Part shown: one piece after another, positions 1-6,743 of the stretch
Layout of the letters: each line of letters begins with the position of its first letter
How positions within the stretch are numbered: position 1 is the stretch's first letter
Assembly: GCA_025458985.1 (NCBI GenBank)
Contig: JALORM010000062.1
Location: 1-9,375, forward strand
Direction: 5' to 3'
DNA from: Paracoccaceae bacterium
Lineage (GTDB): Bacteria; Pseudomonadota; Alphaproteobacteria; Rhodobacterales; Rhodobacteraceae
Length of the DNA: 9,375 nt
The notes under the pieces: model-generated
Seen by the model: the letters and a program-made list of their open reading frames with translations, nothing else
The model's database searches: none
Told to the model about the DNA's origin: nothing
Program-made: the position numbers and the translations under genes

Positions 1-1398
1 GGTCCGCCGCGCCGCCTGCTCGCGCCGCTGGATCGGGGTCAGCACCGGCTTCGGCACGCCCGCCCGGGCGCGCGGCAGCGGCTGGCCCTTCAGCTGCGTC
101 AGCGAGGCGATGCGCGCGACCTCCTCGACCAGGTCCGCCTCGCCCAGCACGTCGGGCCGCCAGCTGGGCGGCTGCGCCATGTCGCCCTCCAGCGTGAAGC
201 CCAGCGCCGCGAGCGTCCGGCGCTGTTCCTCGGCCGGGATGTCCATTCCGACCAGGCTCACCACCCGCGCGGGGTCAAGGCGATAGGCGCGCGCCGTGTC
301 CGGCACCGCGCCGTCCATGACGACCTCAGAGGCCTCGCCGCCGCAGAGGTCCAGGATCATCCGTGTCGCCATCTCCAGCCCCGGCAGGGTGAAGGCGGGG
401 TCCACGCCCCTCTCGAAGCGATACCGCGCGTCCGAGTTGATCTTCAGCGCCCGCCCCGTCGCGGCGACGACGATGGGCGTCCAGTAGGCGGATTCGAGGA
501 ACACGTTGACCGTTGCATCGGTCACGCCCGACACCTCGCCGCCCATGATCCCGGCGATGCTCTCGGGGCCCTGGTTGTCGGAAATCAACATCTGCCCCGG
601 CGCGAAGCGATAGGTCTTGCCGTCGAGCGCCAGCAATTCCTCAAGTAGTTGGTGATGTCGACGAGCGCCGAGATCGGCCGCAGCCCGATGGCCCTCAGCC
701 GGTCCTGCAGCCACTGCGGCGACGGCCCGTTCTTCACCCCGCGAATGACCCGCCCCGCGAACAGCGGGCAGCCGTGGTCCTTCAGCGCGGCGTCGATGGA
801 CACGCCGATGGGGCTGGCGAAGCTGCCCTTCACCGGCTCCGCGCTCTCGTCCTTCAGGACGCCCAGCCCCCGCGCCGCAAGGTCGCGCGCGATCCCCCGC
901 ACGCCCAGCGCGTCGGGCCGGTTCGGCGTGATCTTGATGTGGATCATCGGGTCCACGCGGGAAGCGCTCGCCGACCTCGCCCGAAGGCAGCTCGATGATC
1001 CCGTCATGCTCGTCCGACAGCTCCAGCTCGCGTTCCGAGGCCATCATCCCGTGGCTCTCGACGCCCCGGATCTTGCCGACGCCCAGCGTCACGTCGATCC
1101 CTGGCACGTAGTCGCCGGGCTTGGCCAGCACCACCGTGATCCCCTCGCGCGCGTTCGGAGCGCCGCAGACGATCTGCTTCTCGCCCTCGTCGGTCAGCAC
1201 GCGGCAGACCCGCAGGCGGTCGGCATCCGGATGCTGTTCCGCATGGAGCACCTTGGCCAGCGTGAACGCCTTCAGCCGGTCGGCCGGATTGCGCACCTCC
1301 TCGACCTCCAGCCCGAGGTCGGTCAGCGCATAGGCGATCTCCTCCACCGAAGCGGTGGTCTCGAGATGCTCACGGAGCCAGGAGAGGGTGAATTTCAT
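1..1398 (-). CDS. pheT: Phenylalanine--tRNA ligase beta subunit, 3'-truncated by the window edge, with internal out-of-frame block
   Basis: Beta chain of the cytoplasmic (alpha-beta)2 phenylalanyl-tRNA synthetase, which charges tRNA-Phe and edits mischarged tyrosine. The ATG at 1398 follows a GAGG-type ribosome site, and the first 146 residues are typical: MKFTLSWLREHLE, then the OB-fold tRNA-binding domain (about 40-146) with HPDADRL, IVCGAPNAR and ESHGMMASERELELS. From 642 down to 1 the same frame again gives clear PheT (ELLALDGKTYRFAPGQ, ESIAGIMGGEVSG, INSDARYRFERGVDP, then the B5 region). Between them, 959-645, PheT similarity (ITPNRPDALGVRGIARDLAARG to SALVDITNY) lies only in another frame. 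About 8-10 family residues are missing at the first junction and about 30 at the second, judged from memory of relatives. The start-codon frame has no stop in all 466 codons, so a gene caller would show one intact gene. Either assembly errors or a damaged copy. Identity is certain; integrity is doubtful. Confidence 0.93.
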   Translation of the reverse strand, partial: MKFTLSWLREHLETTASVEEIAYALTDLGLEVEEVRNPADRLKAFTLAKVLHAEQHPDADRLRVCRVLTDEGEKQIVCGAPNAREGITVVLAKPGDYVPGIDVTLGVGKIRGVESHGMMASERELELSDEHDGIIELPSGEVGERFPRGPDDPHQDHAEPARRAGRAGDRARPCGAGAGRPEGRERGAGEGQLRQPHRRVHRRRAEGPRLPAVRGAGHSRGEERAVAAVAAGPAEGHRAAADLGARRHHQLLEELLALDGKTYRFAPGQMLISDNQGPESIAGIMGGEVSGVTDATVNVFLESAYWTPIVVAATGRALKINSDARYRFERGVDPAFTLPGLEMATRMILDLCGGEASEVVMDGAVPDTARAYRLDPARVVSLVGMDIPAEEQRRTLAALGFTLEGDMAQPPSWRPDVLGEADLVEEVARIASLTQLKGQPLPRARAGVPKPVLTPIQRREQAARRT

Positions 1399-1729
1399 TT
1401 GCCAATCCTCAGTCGTCTGGAAACTAAGACGAAAAGTCCCACTACGGCGCACACGCCGAAAACGACCATCATCGGAATCCACATAATCCAACCTACGATC
1501 GCAGCCACGCCGTAGGTTCCCGCGATATATCCCCCAGCACCGGTGAGTATTGCTGCACCAGAACTATGAGCGACCGCCGAAAACCCCAGAGCAGAAAGCA
1601 ATGACGAAGCTCCAAGCCCAACCACACCAACTCCGGTGGCCGCTCCTGCCATCCACCTGTCTTTCATGTGATCCGGCATGTACCTCGCAGCGCGGGCGAG
1701 CATGGCAATCAGCATTGCTTTCGCCCGCT

Positions 1730-1733
<4 letters not shown>
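1395..1733 (-). CDS. Small Gly/Ala-rich membrane protein between pheS and pheT, unknown function
   Basis: I do not recognise a family. The proposed start is GTG at 1733-1731, which overlaps the pheS stop as GTGA with a G-rich stretch about 8 bases upstream. The stop (1397-1395) overlaps the pheT start as ATGA. This gives 112 residues and suggests translational coupling on both sides. Residues 1-28 are basic and amphipathic (MKRAKAMLIAMLARAARY); 28-56 is a Gly/Ala-rich hydrophobic stretch with small-residue spacing like a glycine zipper; 57-104 is hydrophobic and ends GLFVLVSRRLRIGK, so two or three membrane helices are likely. GC is about 56 % by my count over 1401-1690, well below its neighbours, which suggests recent acquisition. 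An ATG at 1715 is an alternative start. A membrane-active peptide, an immunity-type protein or an unknown accessory are all possible; nothing in the sequence decides. Confidence 0.66.
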
Positions 1734-2812
<1,079 letters not shown>

Positions 2813-2814
2813 CG

Positions 2815-2840
2815 TGCCCGTCCTCGCTGCCCGTCCTCGC
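2815..2840 (-). repeat. Perfect 13-bp tandem duplication carrying the pheS ribosome binding site
   Basis: On the coding strand the unit GCGAGGACGGGCA occurs twice head to tail, ending two bases before the pheS ATG. Each copy contains a GAGGA Shine-Dalgarno core; the proximal one is at the normal distance of 8 bases and the distal one is 21 bases from the start. It looks like a slippage duplication of the ribosome site and may have no effect, or may offer a second docking site. Confidence 0.6.
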
Positions 2841-2844
2841 CGCC

Positions 2845-2864
2845 CCGCCGCTGGTTAGCGGCGG
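2845..2864 (-). promoter_or_regulatory. 8-bp hairpin in the pheS leader
   Basis: Perfect inverted repeat CCGCCGCT / AGCGGCGG with a 4-base loop (AACC on the minus strand), about 33-52 bases upstream of the pheS start. There is no U-run after it, so it is not an obvious terminator. pheST operons of enterobacteria use attenuation, but no Phe-rich leader peptide is visible here. It could be an mRNA-stability or translation-control stem; the role is inferred. Confidence 0.4.
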
Positions 2865-2916
2865 CCCTTCTCTCCAGCAACCCCCCTTCCTTTTGTCGAA
2901 AATACCGTCGGGGGGT

Positions 2917-2939
2917 CCGGGGGGCAGACAGCCCCCCGG
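2917..2939. repeat. GC-rich intergenic palindrome, probable dispersed Rhodobacteraceae repeat
   Basis: Perfect inverted repeat CCGGGGGG, 7-base loop CAGACAG, CCCCCCGG. It is preceded at 2891-2916 by TTTTGTCGAAAATACC and a further G6 run. From general familiarity, GAAAATAC followed by G-run/C-run palindromes recurs between genes in this family; I cannot count copies here. It lies between the rplT terminator and the pheS leader and may act as a backup transcription stop or an mRNA stabiliser. Confidence 0.5.
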
Positions 2940-2950
2940 CCGCCTGCCAA

Positions 2951-2990
2951 ACGAAAACCCCGCGGAACCCTTCCGGGCCCGCGGGGTGAA
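2951..2990 (-). terminator. Rho-independent terminator after rplT
   Basis: On the minus strand an 8-bp stem CCCCGCGG / CCGCGGGG (2986-2979 and 2965-2958), with a further GGG/CCC pairing inside the 13-base loop, is followed at once by TTTTCGTTT. It lies about 27 bases past the rplT stop codon. It should end the rpmI-rplT transcript and separate it from pheS. Confidence 0.8.
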
Positions 2991-3013
2991 ACCTTGCCTC
3001 GATCCGAGGAGAG

Positions 3014-3376
3014 TTACGCGAGCGCCGCCTTCGCCTTGTCGACGATGGCGCCAAACGCGGCCGGCTCGCGCACGGCCAGGTCGGCCAGAACCTTGCGGTC
3101 GACCTCGATCCCGGACTTGAGCAGGCCGTTGATGAAGCGCGAATAGGTCAGCGTCGCGTCCCACTCGCGCACCGCGGCGTTGATCCGCTGGATCCACAGC
3201 GCGCGGAAGTTGCGCTTGCGCGCCTTGCGGTCGCGGGTCGCGTACTGGTTGGCCTTGTCGACCGACTGGGCCGCGATCTTGAAGGTCCGGCTGCGGGCGC
3301 CGTAGTGGCCCTTGGCCTGGTCGATGACCTTCTTGTGACGGCGATGGGTGACGGGTCCGCCTTTGACTCGGGACAT
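3014..3376 (-). CDS. rplT: 50S ribosomal protein L20
   Basis: Early-assembly 23S rRNA-binding protein of the large subunit. Complete at 120 residues, the usual size. It shows the basic N-terminal extension (MSRVKGGPVTHRRHKKVIDQ), AKGHYGARSRTFKIA, the RDRKARKRNFRALWIQRINAA segment, and the C-terminal globular part YSRFINGLLKSGIEVDRKVLADLAV. The ATG at 3376 follows GAGGAGG at a good distance; longer upstream extensions in the same frame run through rpmI and are not used. It lies 13 bases after rpmI and is surely co-transcribed with it. L20 represses its own operon in some bacteria; I could not identify a leader structure for that here. infC, often upstream elsewhere, is absent. Confidence 0.98.
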   Translation of the reverse strand: MSRVKGGPVTHRRHKKVIDQAKGHYGARSRTFKIAAQSVDKANQYATRDRKARKRNFRALWIQRINAAVREWDATLTYSRFINGLLKSGIEVDRKVLADLAVREPAAFGAIVDKAKAALA

Positions 3377-3389
3377 TGCTCTGGCCTCC

Positions 3390-3590
3390 TCAGCGGTCGT
3401 ACGGCATGTAGGTCTTGATGATCTTGGTGTCGGCGGCCGACAGAACCGTCGTCCCCCGCGCATCGCGGATGAACGCATTCGTCCGCTTGATCATCCCGTG
3501 ACGCTTGCCCGCCTGGGCCGCCTTCACCTTGCCGGTGGCCGTCATCTTGAAGCGCTTCTTCGCGCCCGACTTGGTCTTCATCTTGGGCAT
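3390..3590 (-). CDS. rpmI: 50S ribosomal protein L35
   Basis: Small basic protein of the large ribosomal subunit. Complete at 66 residues, the standard length. MPKMKTKSGAKKRFKMTATGK is the family start, followed by KRHGMIKRTNAF and the C-terminal LSAADTKIIKTYMPY. The ATG at 3590 is preceded by GAGGAG 6 bases away. First gene of a two-gene operon with rplT; the promoter at 3670-3698 gives a leader of about 70 bases. Confidence 0.98.
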   Translation of the reverse strand: MPKMKTKSGAKKRFKMTATGKVKAAQAGKRHGMIKRTNAFIRDARGTTVLSAADTKIIKTYMPYDR

Positions 3591-3669
3591 TTCGGCTCCT
3601 CACTTGGGACGTTACGCGCGCGACTCGGCATGCCACTGAAGGCCGGCCGCGCGGGATTGCAGGCCCGGG

Positions 3670-3698
3670 CGTATAGTGGCGCCCGCGCCGCAATGCAA
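3670..3698 (-). promoter_or_regulatory. Sigma-70-type promoter for rpmI-rplT
   Basis: On the minus strand TTGCAT (3698-3693), 17-base spacer, TATACG (3675-3670). Predicted transcription start is near 3663, about 73 bases upstream of the L35 start codon. Both hexamers and the spacing fit the housekeeping sigma consensus well, and the position fits a ribosomal-protein operon. Confidence 0.72.
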
Positions 3699-3709
3699 GG
3701 GCATTCGGT

Positions 3710-3934
3710 TCAGACGAAGCGGCCGAAGACGTCCATCAGCACGCGCGGCAGGTCCATCACGTCGTAGCCGCCGGGCTTGTTCAGCGCCGCGATCACCATG
3801 ACGGTGACGGCCGTGAGGCACATGAAGCCCACGACCTTCGAGGGCGCACCGTCGTGCAGGACGTTGTGGATCAGCGACGGGAAGGAGACGATTGCAAGGA
3901 CGAGGCCGATCGCCATCGCCATGTCGGGGTCCAT
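3710..3934 (-). CDS. Small two-helix membrane protein linked to pyk
   Basis: 74 residues, no function known to me. The ATG at 3934 has GGGAGG 7 bases upstream, better than the TTG at 3949. Helix 1 is about residues 6-26 (MAIGLVLAIVSFPSLIHNVL) and helix 2 about 33-51 (SKVVGFMCLTAVTVMVIAA). The tail NKPGGYDVMDLPRVLMDVFGRFV is probably soluble or membrane-peripheral. It begins 35 bases after the pyk stop on the same strand with no terminator between, so it is likely read from the pyk transcript. It ends just upstream of the rpmI promoter, also without a terminator. Base composition is like its neighbours. My impression is that this small gene is kept at this place in related genomes; a link to pyruvate kinase is only inferred from position. 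Confidence 0.8.
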   Translation of the reverse strand: MDPDMAMAIGLVLAIVSFPSLIHNVLHDGAPSKVVGFMCLTAVTVMVIAALNKPGGYDVMDLPRVLMDVFGRFV

Positions 3935-3969
3935 CGACAGGCCTCCCAAGCCGTTGAGGTTGCGGGAAA

Positions 3970-5418
3970 CTACTCCGGATCGGCGCTGTAGATCAATCGT
4001 TCATCGCAGGGCGCCACGCGCAGGATGTTGGTCGTGCCCTGCACGTTGAAGGGCACCCCCGCGGTGACGAGAATCTGGTTCGACTGGGTGGCGAAGCCCA
4101 TGCTGCGGGCAGCCCGCACCGCAGCGATCACCGCCTGCTTGAAACGTTCGACCTTGCCCTCGATGATGACGCAGGTGGTGCCCCAGCTGAGGCAGAGCTG
4201 CCGTGCCGTCACTTCCAGGGGCGTCATCGCGATGATCGGCACACGCGGCCGCTCGCGAGCGACGAGCCGGGCCGTGGTGCCCGACTGGCTGAAGCAGCAG
4301 ATCGCGCGGATGTCGGTCGTCTCGGCGATCTCGCGCGCGGCGGCCACGATGCCGTCGGCCACGGTCGCACGCTTGGCCGAGCGGCTCGCCTCGATGATCT
4401 CGCGGTAGGTCGGGTCGCTCTCGACCGAGATCGCGACGTTGTCCATCGTGCGGACCGCCTCGACCGGATAGCTGCCGGCGGCGCTTTCGGCCGACAGCAT
4501 CACCGCGTCCGCGCCCTCGTAGATCGCGGTCGCGACGTCCGACACCTCGGCCCGCGTCGGCATCGGGCTCTCGATCATGCTTTCCAGCATCTGGGTCGCC
4601 ACGATCACCGGCTTTGCCGCGGCGCGCGCGCCCCGGACAAGGCGCTTCTGGATCGGCGGCACCGCCTGCACCGGCAGTTCCACGCCCAGATCGCCGCGGG
4701 CGACCATGATCCCGTCCGAGGCCGCCAGGATCTCGGCATAGGCCTTCACCGCCGCCGGCTTCTCGATCTTCGACAGGATCGCGGCGCGTCCCTTGGCCAG
4801 CGCGCGCGCCTCCTCCACGTCGGCCGCCCGCTGCACGAAGGACAGCGCCAGCCAGTCCACCCCAAGGGAACAGGCGAAGTCCAGGTCGCGGCGGTCCTTC
4901 TCGCTCAGCGCGGCCAGCGGCAGCACCACGTCGGGGACGTTCACGCCCTTGCGGTTCGAGATCGTGCCCCCCGTCAGCACCGTGCACTGCGCGTGGTCCT
5001 TGCCGCAGGTGTCGACCCTCAGCCTGAGCTTGCCGTCGTTGACCAGCAGCGTCGCGCCGGCCTCCAGCGCCTCGAAGATCTCGCGATGGGGCAGCTGCAC
5101 CCGGCTGGCCGTGCCCTCGGCGGGGTCGAGGTCGAAGCGGAACTTCTGGCCCTCGGCCAGTTCCTCCTCGCCGTTCTGGAACACGCCCACGCGCAGCTTC
5201 GGCCCCTGCAGGTCGGCAAGGATGGCGATCGGCTTGCCAAGGTCGGCCTCGACCTTGCGGACCAGCGCGTGGCGCCGCGCGATGTCGTCGTGGGTACCGT
5301 GGCTCATGTTCAGCCGGAACACGTCGGCGCCGGCTTCGGACAGCGCGCGGATCGTCTCGTAGTCGTCCGAGGCGGGGCCCAGCGTGGCCACGATCTTCAC
5401 GTTGCGGTGGCGTCTCAT
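3970..5418 (-). CDS. pyk: Pyruvate kinase
   Basis: Converts phosphoenolpyruvate and ADP to pyruvate and ATP, last step of glycolysis and the Entner-Doudoroff route; cytoplasmic homotetramer in this family. Complete at 482 residues. N-terminal barrel start VKIVATLGPAS (7-17), FRLNMSHGTHDD (34-45) with substrate-binding Arg35 and Asn37, ADLQGPKLR (68-76), B domain about 78-162 with LLVNDGKLRLRV, NRKGVN (155-160), the signature ILSKIEKPAAV (214-224) with catalytic Lys217 and metal ligand Glu219, GIMVARGDLGVELP (236-249), VIVATQMLESMIESPMPTRAEVSDVA (271-296), then the C domain (about 345-480) with FSQSGTTARLVARERP. The ATG at 5418 has GAGGGAG upstream. The allosteric effector cannot be read from the sequence. 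A LacI-like operator lies just upstream. Confidence 0.98.
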   Translation of the reverse strand: MRRHRNVKIVATLGPASDDYETIRALSEAGADVFRLNMSHGTHDDIARRHALVRKVEADLGKPIAILADLQGPKLRVGVFQNGEEELAEGQKFRFDLDPAEGTASRVQLPHREIFEALEAGATLLVNDGKLRLRVDTCGKDHAQCTVLTGGTISNRKGVNVPDVVLPLAALSEKDRRDLDFACSLGVDWLALSFVQRAADVEEARALAKGRAAILSKIEKPAAVKAYAEILAASDGIMVARGDLGVELPVQAVPPIQKRLVRGARAAAKPVIVATQMLESMIESPMPTRAEVSDVATAIYEGADAVMLSAESAAGSYPVEAVRTMDNVAISVESDPTYREIIEASRSAKRATVADGIVAAAREIAETTDIRAICCFSQSGTTARLVARERPRVPIIAMTPLEVTARQLCLSWGTTCVIIEGKVERFKQAVIAAVRAARSMGFATQSNQILVTAGVPFNVQGTTNILRVAPCDERLIYSADPE

Positions 5419-5443
5419 CGTGGCTCCCTCGGCGCGCGGCGTC

Positions 5444-5457
5444 TGTTAGCGCAAACT
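5444..5457 (-). promoter_or_regulatory. LacI-family-like operator upstream of pyk
   Basis: TGTTAGC-GCAAACT on the plus strand is a 14-base imperfect palindrome (5 of 7 positions symmetric) with a central CG, the pattern typical of LacI/GalR-family sites. It lies 26-39 bases upstream of the pyk start, at or just after a possible transcription start, where a repressor would block pyk. In Rhodobacter a LacI-family regulator of central carbon metabolism (CceR) is known; assigning this site to it is inference, and I do not recall its exact motif. Confidence 0.45.
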
Positions 5458-5491
5458 GCCCCCGGTATGGCCGAATATCGGGCCGGGGGCA
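5457..5491. repeat. 9-bp inverted repeat in the pyk / amidohydrolase divergent region
   Basis: TGCCCCCGG (5457-5465), 17-base spacer, CCGGGGGCA (5483-5491), a perfect pair of arms. With mismatches the symmetry extends outward to GCGC on both sides (5449-5452 and 5496-5499). It overlaps the candidate pyk promoter below and abuts the LacI-like site, so it may be a second operator or an RNA hairpin for a transcript reading into either gene. There is no U-run on either side. Confidence 0.5.
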
Positions 5492-5492
5492 A
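5464..5492 (-). promoter_or_regulatory. Weak candidate promoter for pyk
   Basis: Minus strand TTGCCC (5492-5487), 17-base spacer, CATACC (5469-5464). The -10 is poor (3 of 6), the -35 moderate. The predicted start near 5457 would place the LacI-like palindrome at about +1, sensible for repression. No convincing promoter was found for the divergent gene at 5548. Confidence 0.3.
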
Positions 5493-5547
5493 CTGGCGCA
5501 GGTCGCGGCGATAGCCTAAACGGGCGCCATCGACGCCGCGAGCCCCC

Positions 5548-6285
5548 ATGACCGAACACGCCTACGAAATCCACGGGTCCGACCGGCCCTCGCGCTGGCT
5601 CGTCACCTGCGACCACGCCTCGAACCGCGTTCCCCCCGAAGTCGGCGGCACGCTCGGCCTCTCGGACGGCGAGATGGGCCGCCACATCGCCTACGACATC
5701 GGTGCGGCCGGCGTGACCCGGCACCTTGCCGACCTGCTGGACGCGTCGGCGATCCTGTCGACCTTCTCGCGCCTCGTCATCGACCCCAACCGCGGCGAGG
5801 ACGACCCGACGCTGGTGATGAAGCTTTATGACCGGACGATCGTGCCCGGCAACCGCGCCGTGGACGACGCCGAGGTCGCCCGCCGCCTCGCCCTGTTCCA
5901 CCGGCCCTACCACGAGGCGCTGGCAGCGCTCGCGGCGCGGCGCCCGGACACCGCGATCTGCGCCATCCACTCGTTCACGCCGCGCCTCATCGGGCGCAAC
6001 CCGCGGCCCTGGCATGTCGGGTTGCTCTATGCCGACGACGACCGCCTTGCCCGGCCGCTTCTCGCCTCGCTCGGGGCCGAGCCCGACCTCTGCGTGGGCG
6101 ACAACGAGCCCTACACGGGCCAGCTCGCCGGCGATGCGATGGACCGCCACGGCATCCGCGCCGGGCGCCCGCACATCCTGATCGAGGTCCGCCACGACCT
6201 GATCGCCACCGAAGACGGCCAGCGCGCCTGGGCCGAGCGGCTCGCGCCGCACCTGCAGGCGGCGCTTGCCCACAGCGGGGAGTAG
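5548..6285 (+). CDS. N-formylglutamate amidohydrolase family protein
   Basis: 245 residues, matching the N-formylglutamate amidohydrolase (HutG-like) fold family, metal-dependent hydrolases that release formate and glutamate from N-formylglutamate. Supporting segments: TCDHASNRVPPEVGGTLGL (20-38), the family's N-terminal metal-site region; AYDIGAAGVTRHLADLLDA (48-66); FSRLVIDPNR (73-82); AIHSFTPRLIGR (139-150); NEPYTGQLAGDAMDRHG (186-202); and HILIEVRHDLI (209-219) near the C-terminus. His and Asp/Glu in these segments are the likely metal and catalytic ligands. No other hut gene is present, so the real substrate may differ; an N-formyl amino acid or amide is the safe statement. The ATG at 5548 lacks a clear Shine-Dalgarno sequence. 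Divergent from pyk, and tail to tail with the next gene with only 4 bases between stops. Confidence 0.9.
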   Translation: MTEHAYEIHGSDRPSRWLVTCDHASNRVPPEVGGTLGLSDGEMGRHIAYDIGAAGVTRHLADLLDASAILSTFSRLVIDPNRGEDDPTLVMKLYDRTIVPGNRAVDDAEVARRLALFHRPYHEALAALAARRPDTAICAIHSFTPRLIGRNPRPWHVGLLYADDDRLARPLLASLGAEPDLCVGDNEPYTGQLAGDAMDRHGIRAGRPHILIEVRHDLIATEDGQRAWAERLAPHLQAALAHSGE

Positions 6286-6289
6286 CGGT

Positions 6290-6700
6290 CTAGCCGGACT
6301 CGGGCAGATACGCGGGAAACCTCGCCGCACGAGCCCGGATGTCCAGAAGCACAACCGCCGCGAACAGCACGAACGACGCGATCGCCATGACCGAGCCTGC
6401 GATGATGAACGCAAACGCCGCACCGGCATCGAGAACCAGGTAGGCGCCCAGAGCGACGGGGAAGATCCAGAACCCCGCCACGCCCACGGCAACCTGCGTC
6501 CAGGCAAGCCCGAGCCGTGCGGGCGGCGCTCCGCGGTAGTAAAGCCCCATCAGGGCCATCGAAACCCAGCCAAGCAGGTTGAGATGCGCGTGCGCAGGCG
6601 CTGCGGTGAAATCCTGCGTCGTGCCCATGACGAGTCCGGCGGCCATCCCGACAAGGGCGGCAAGGACGGCGGACGCAAAGCAGATGTCGTGAAGTCGCAC
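6290..6700 (-). CDS. Small four-helix membrane protein with heme-copper-oxidase subunit I-like motif
   Basis: 136 residues from the GTG at 6700, chosen because GGAG lies 8 bases upstream and a hydrophobic helix starts at once; the earlier ATG at 6754 would add a Pro/Gly-rich polar leader. Four membrane helices: about 7-27, 37-56, 65-87 and 92-119. The start of helix 2, HAHLNLLGWVSMALMGLYY (37-55), resembles the His-containing helix of subunit I of cbb3/NO-reductase-type oxidases, where His binds heme or metal. The protein has only four helices and two His in the motif, so it is not an oxidase itself; a heme- or copper-binding stand-alone relative is possible. It follows the DUF924 gene by 43 bases on the same strand, probably one operon. 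Function unknown. Confidence 0.8.
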   Translation of the reverse strand: MRLHDICFASAVLAALVGMAAGLVMGTTQDFTAAPAHAHLNLLGWVSMALMGLYYRGAPPARLGLAWTQVAVGVAGFWIFPVALGAYLVLDAGAAFAFIIAGSVMAIASFVLFAAVVLLDIRARAARFPAYLPESG

Positions 6701-6743
6701 AGAAGGTACTCCGTGGAAGGGCTGGGGGTGAAGCGGTCCCGCC

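Noticed and set aside
640..962. Programmed ribosomal frameshifting in pheT
   Set aside because: Two shifts would be needed, no slippery heptamer is visible, and conserved residues are missing at both junctions, which frameshifting cannot restore.
585..1007. Separate 140-codon minus-strand gene
   Set aside because: Its sequence is the middle part of PheT in a shifted frame, not an independent gene.
2813..2950. Phe-rich leader peptide and attenuator for pheS
   Set aside because: No short open frame with clustered Phe codons and no hairpin followed by a U-run lies between the rplT terminator and pheS.
3591..3665. L20 autoregulatory leader in front of rpmI
   Set aside because: The leader is short and I could not fold it into the known L20-binding pseudoknot or 23S mimic by eye, so no feature is claimed.
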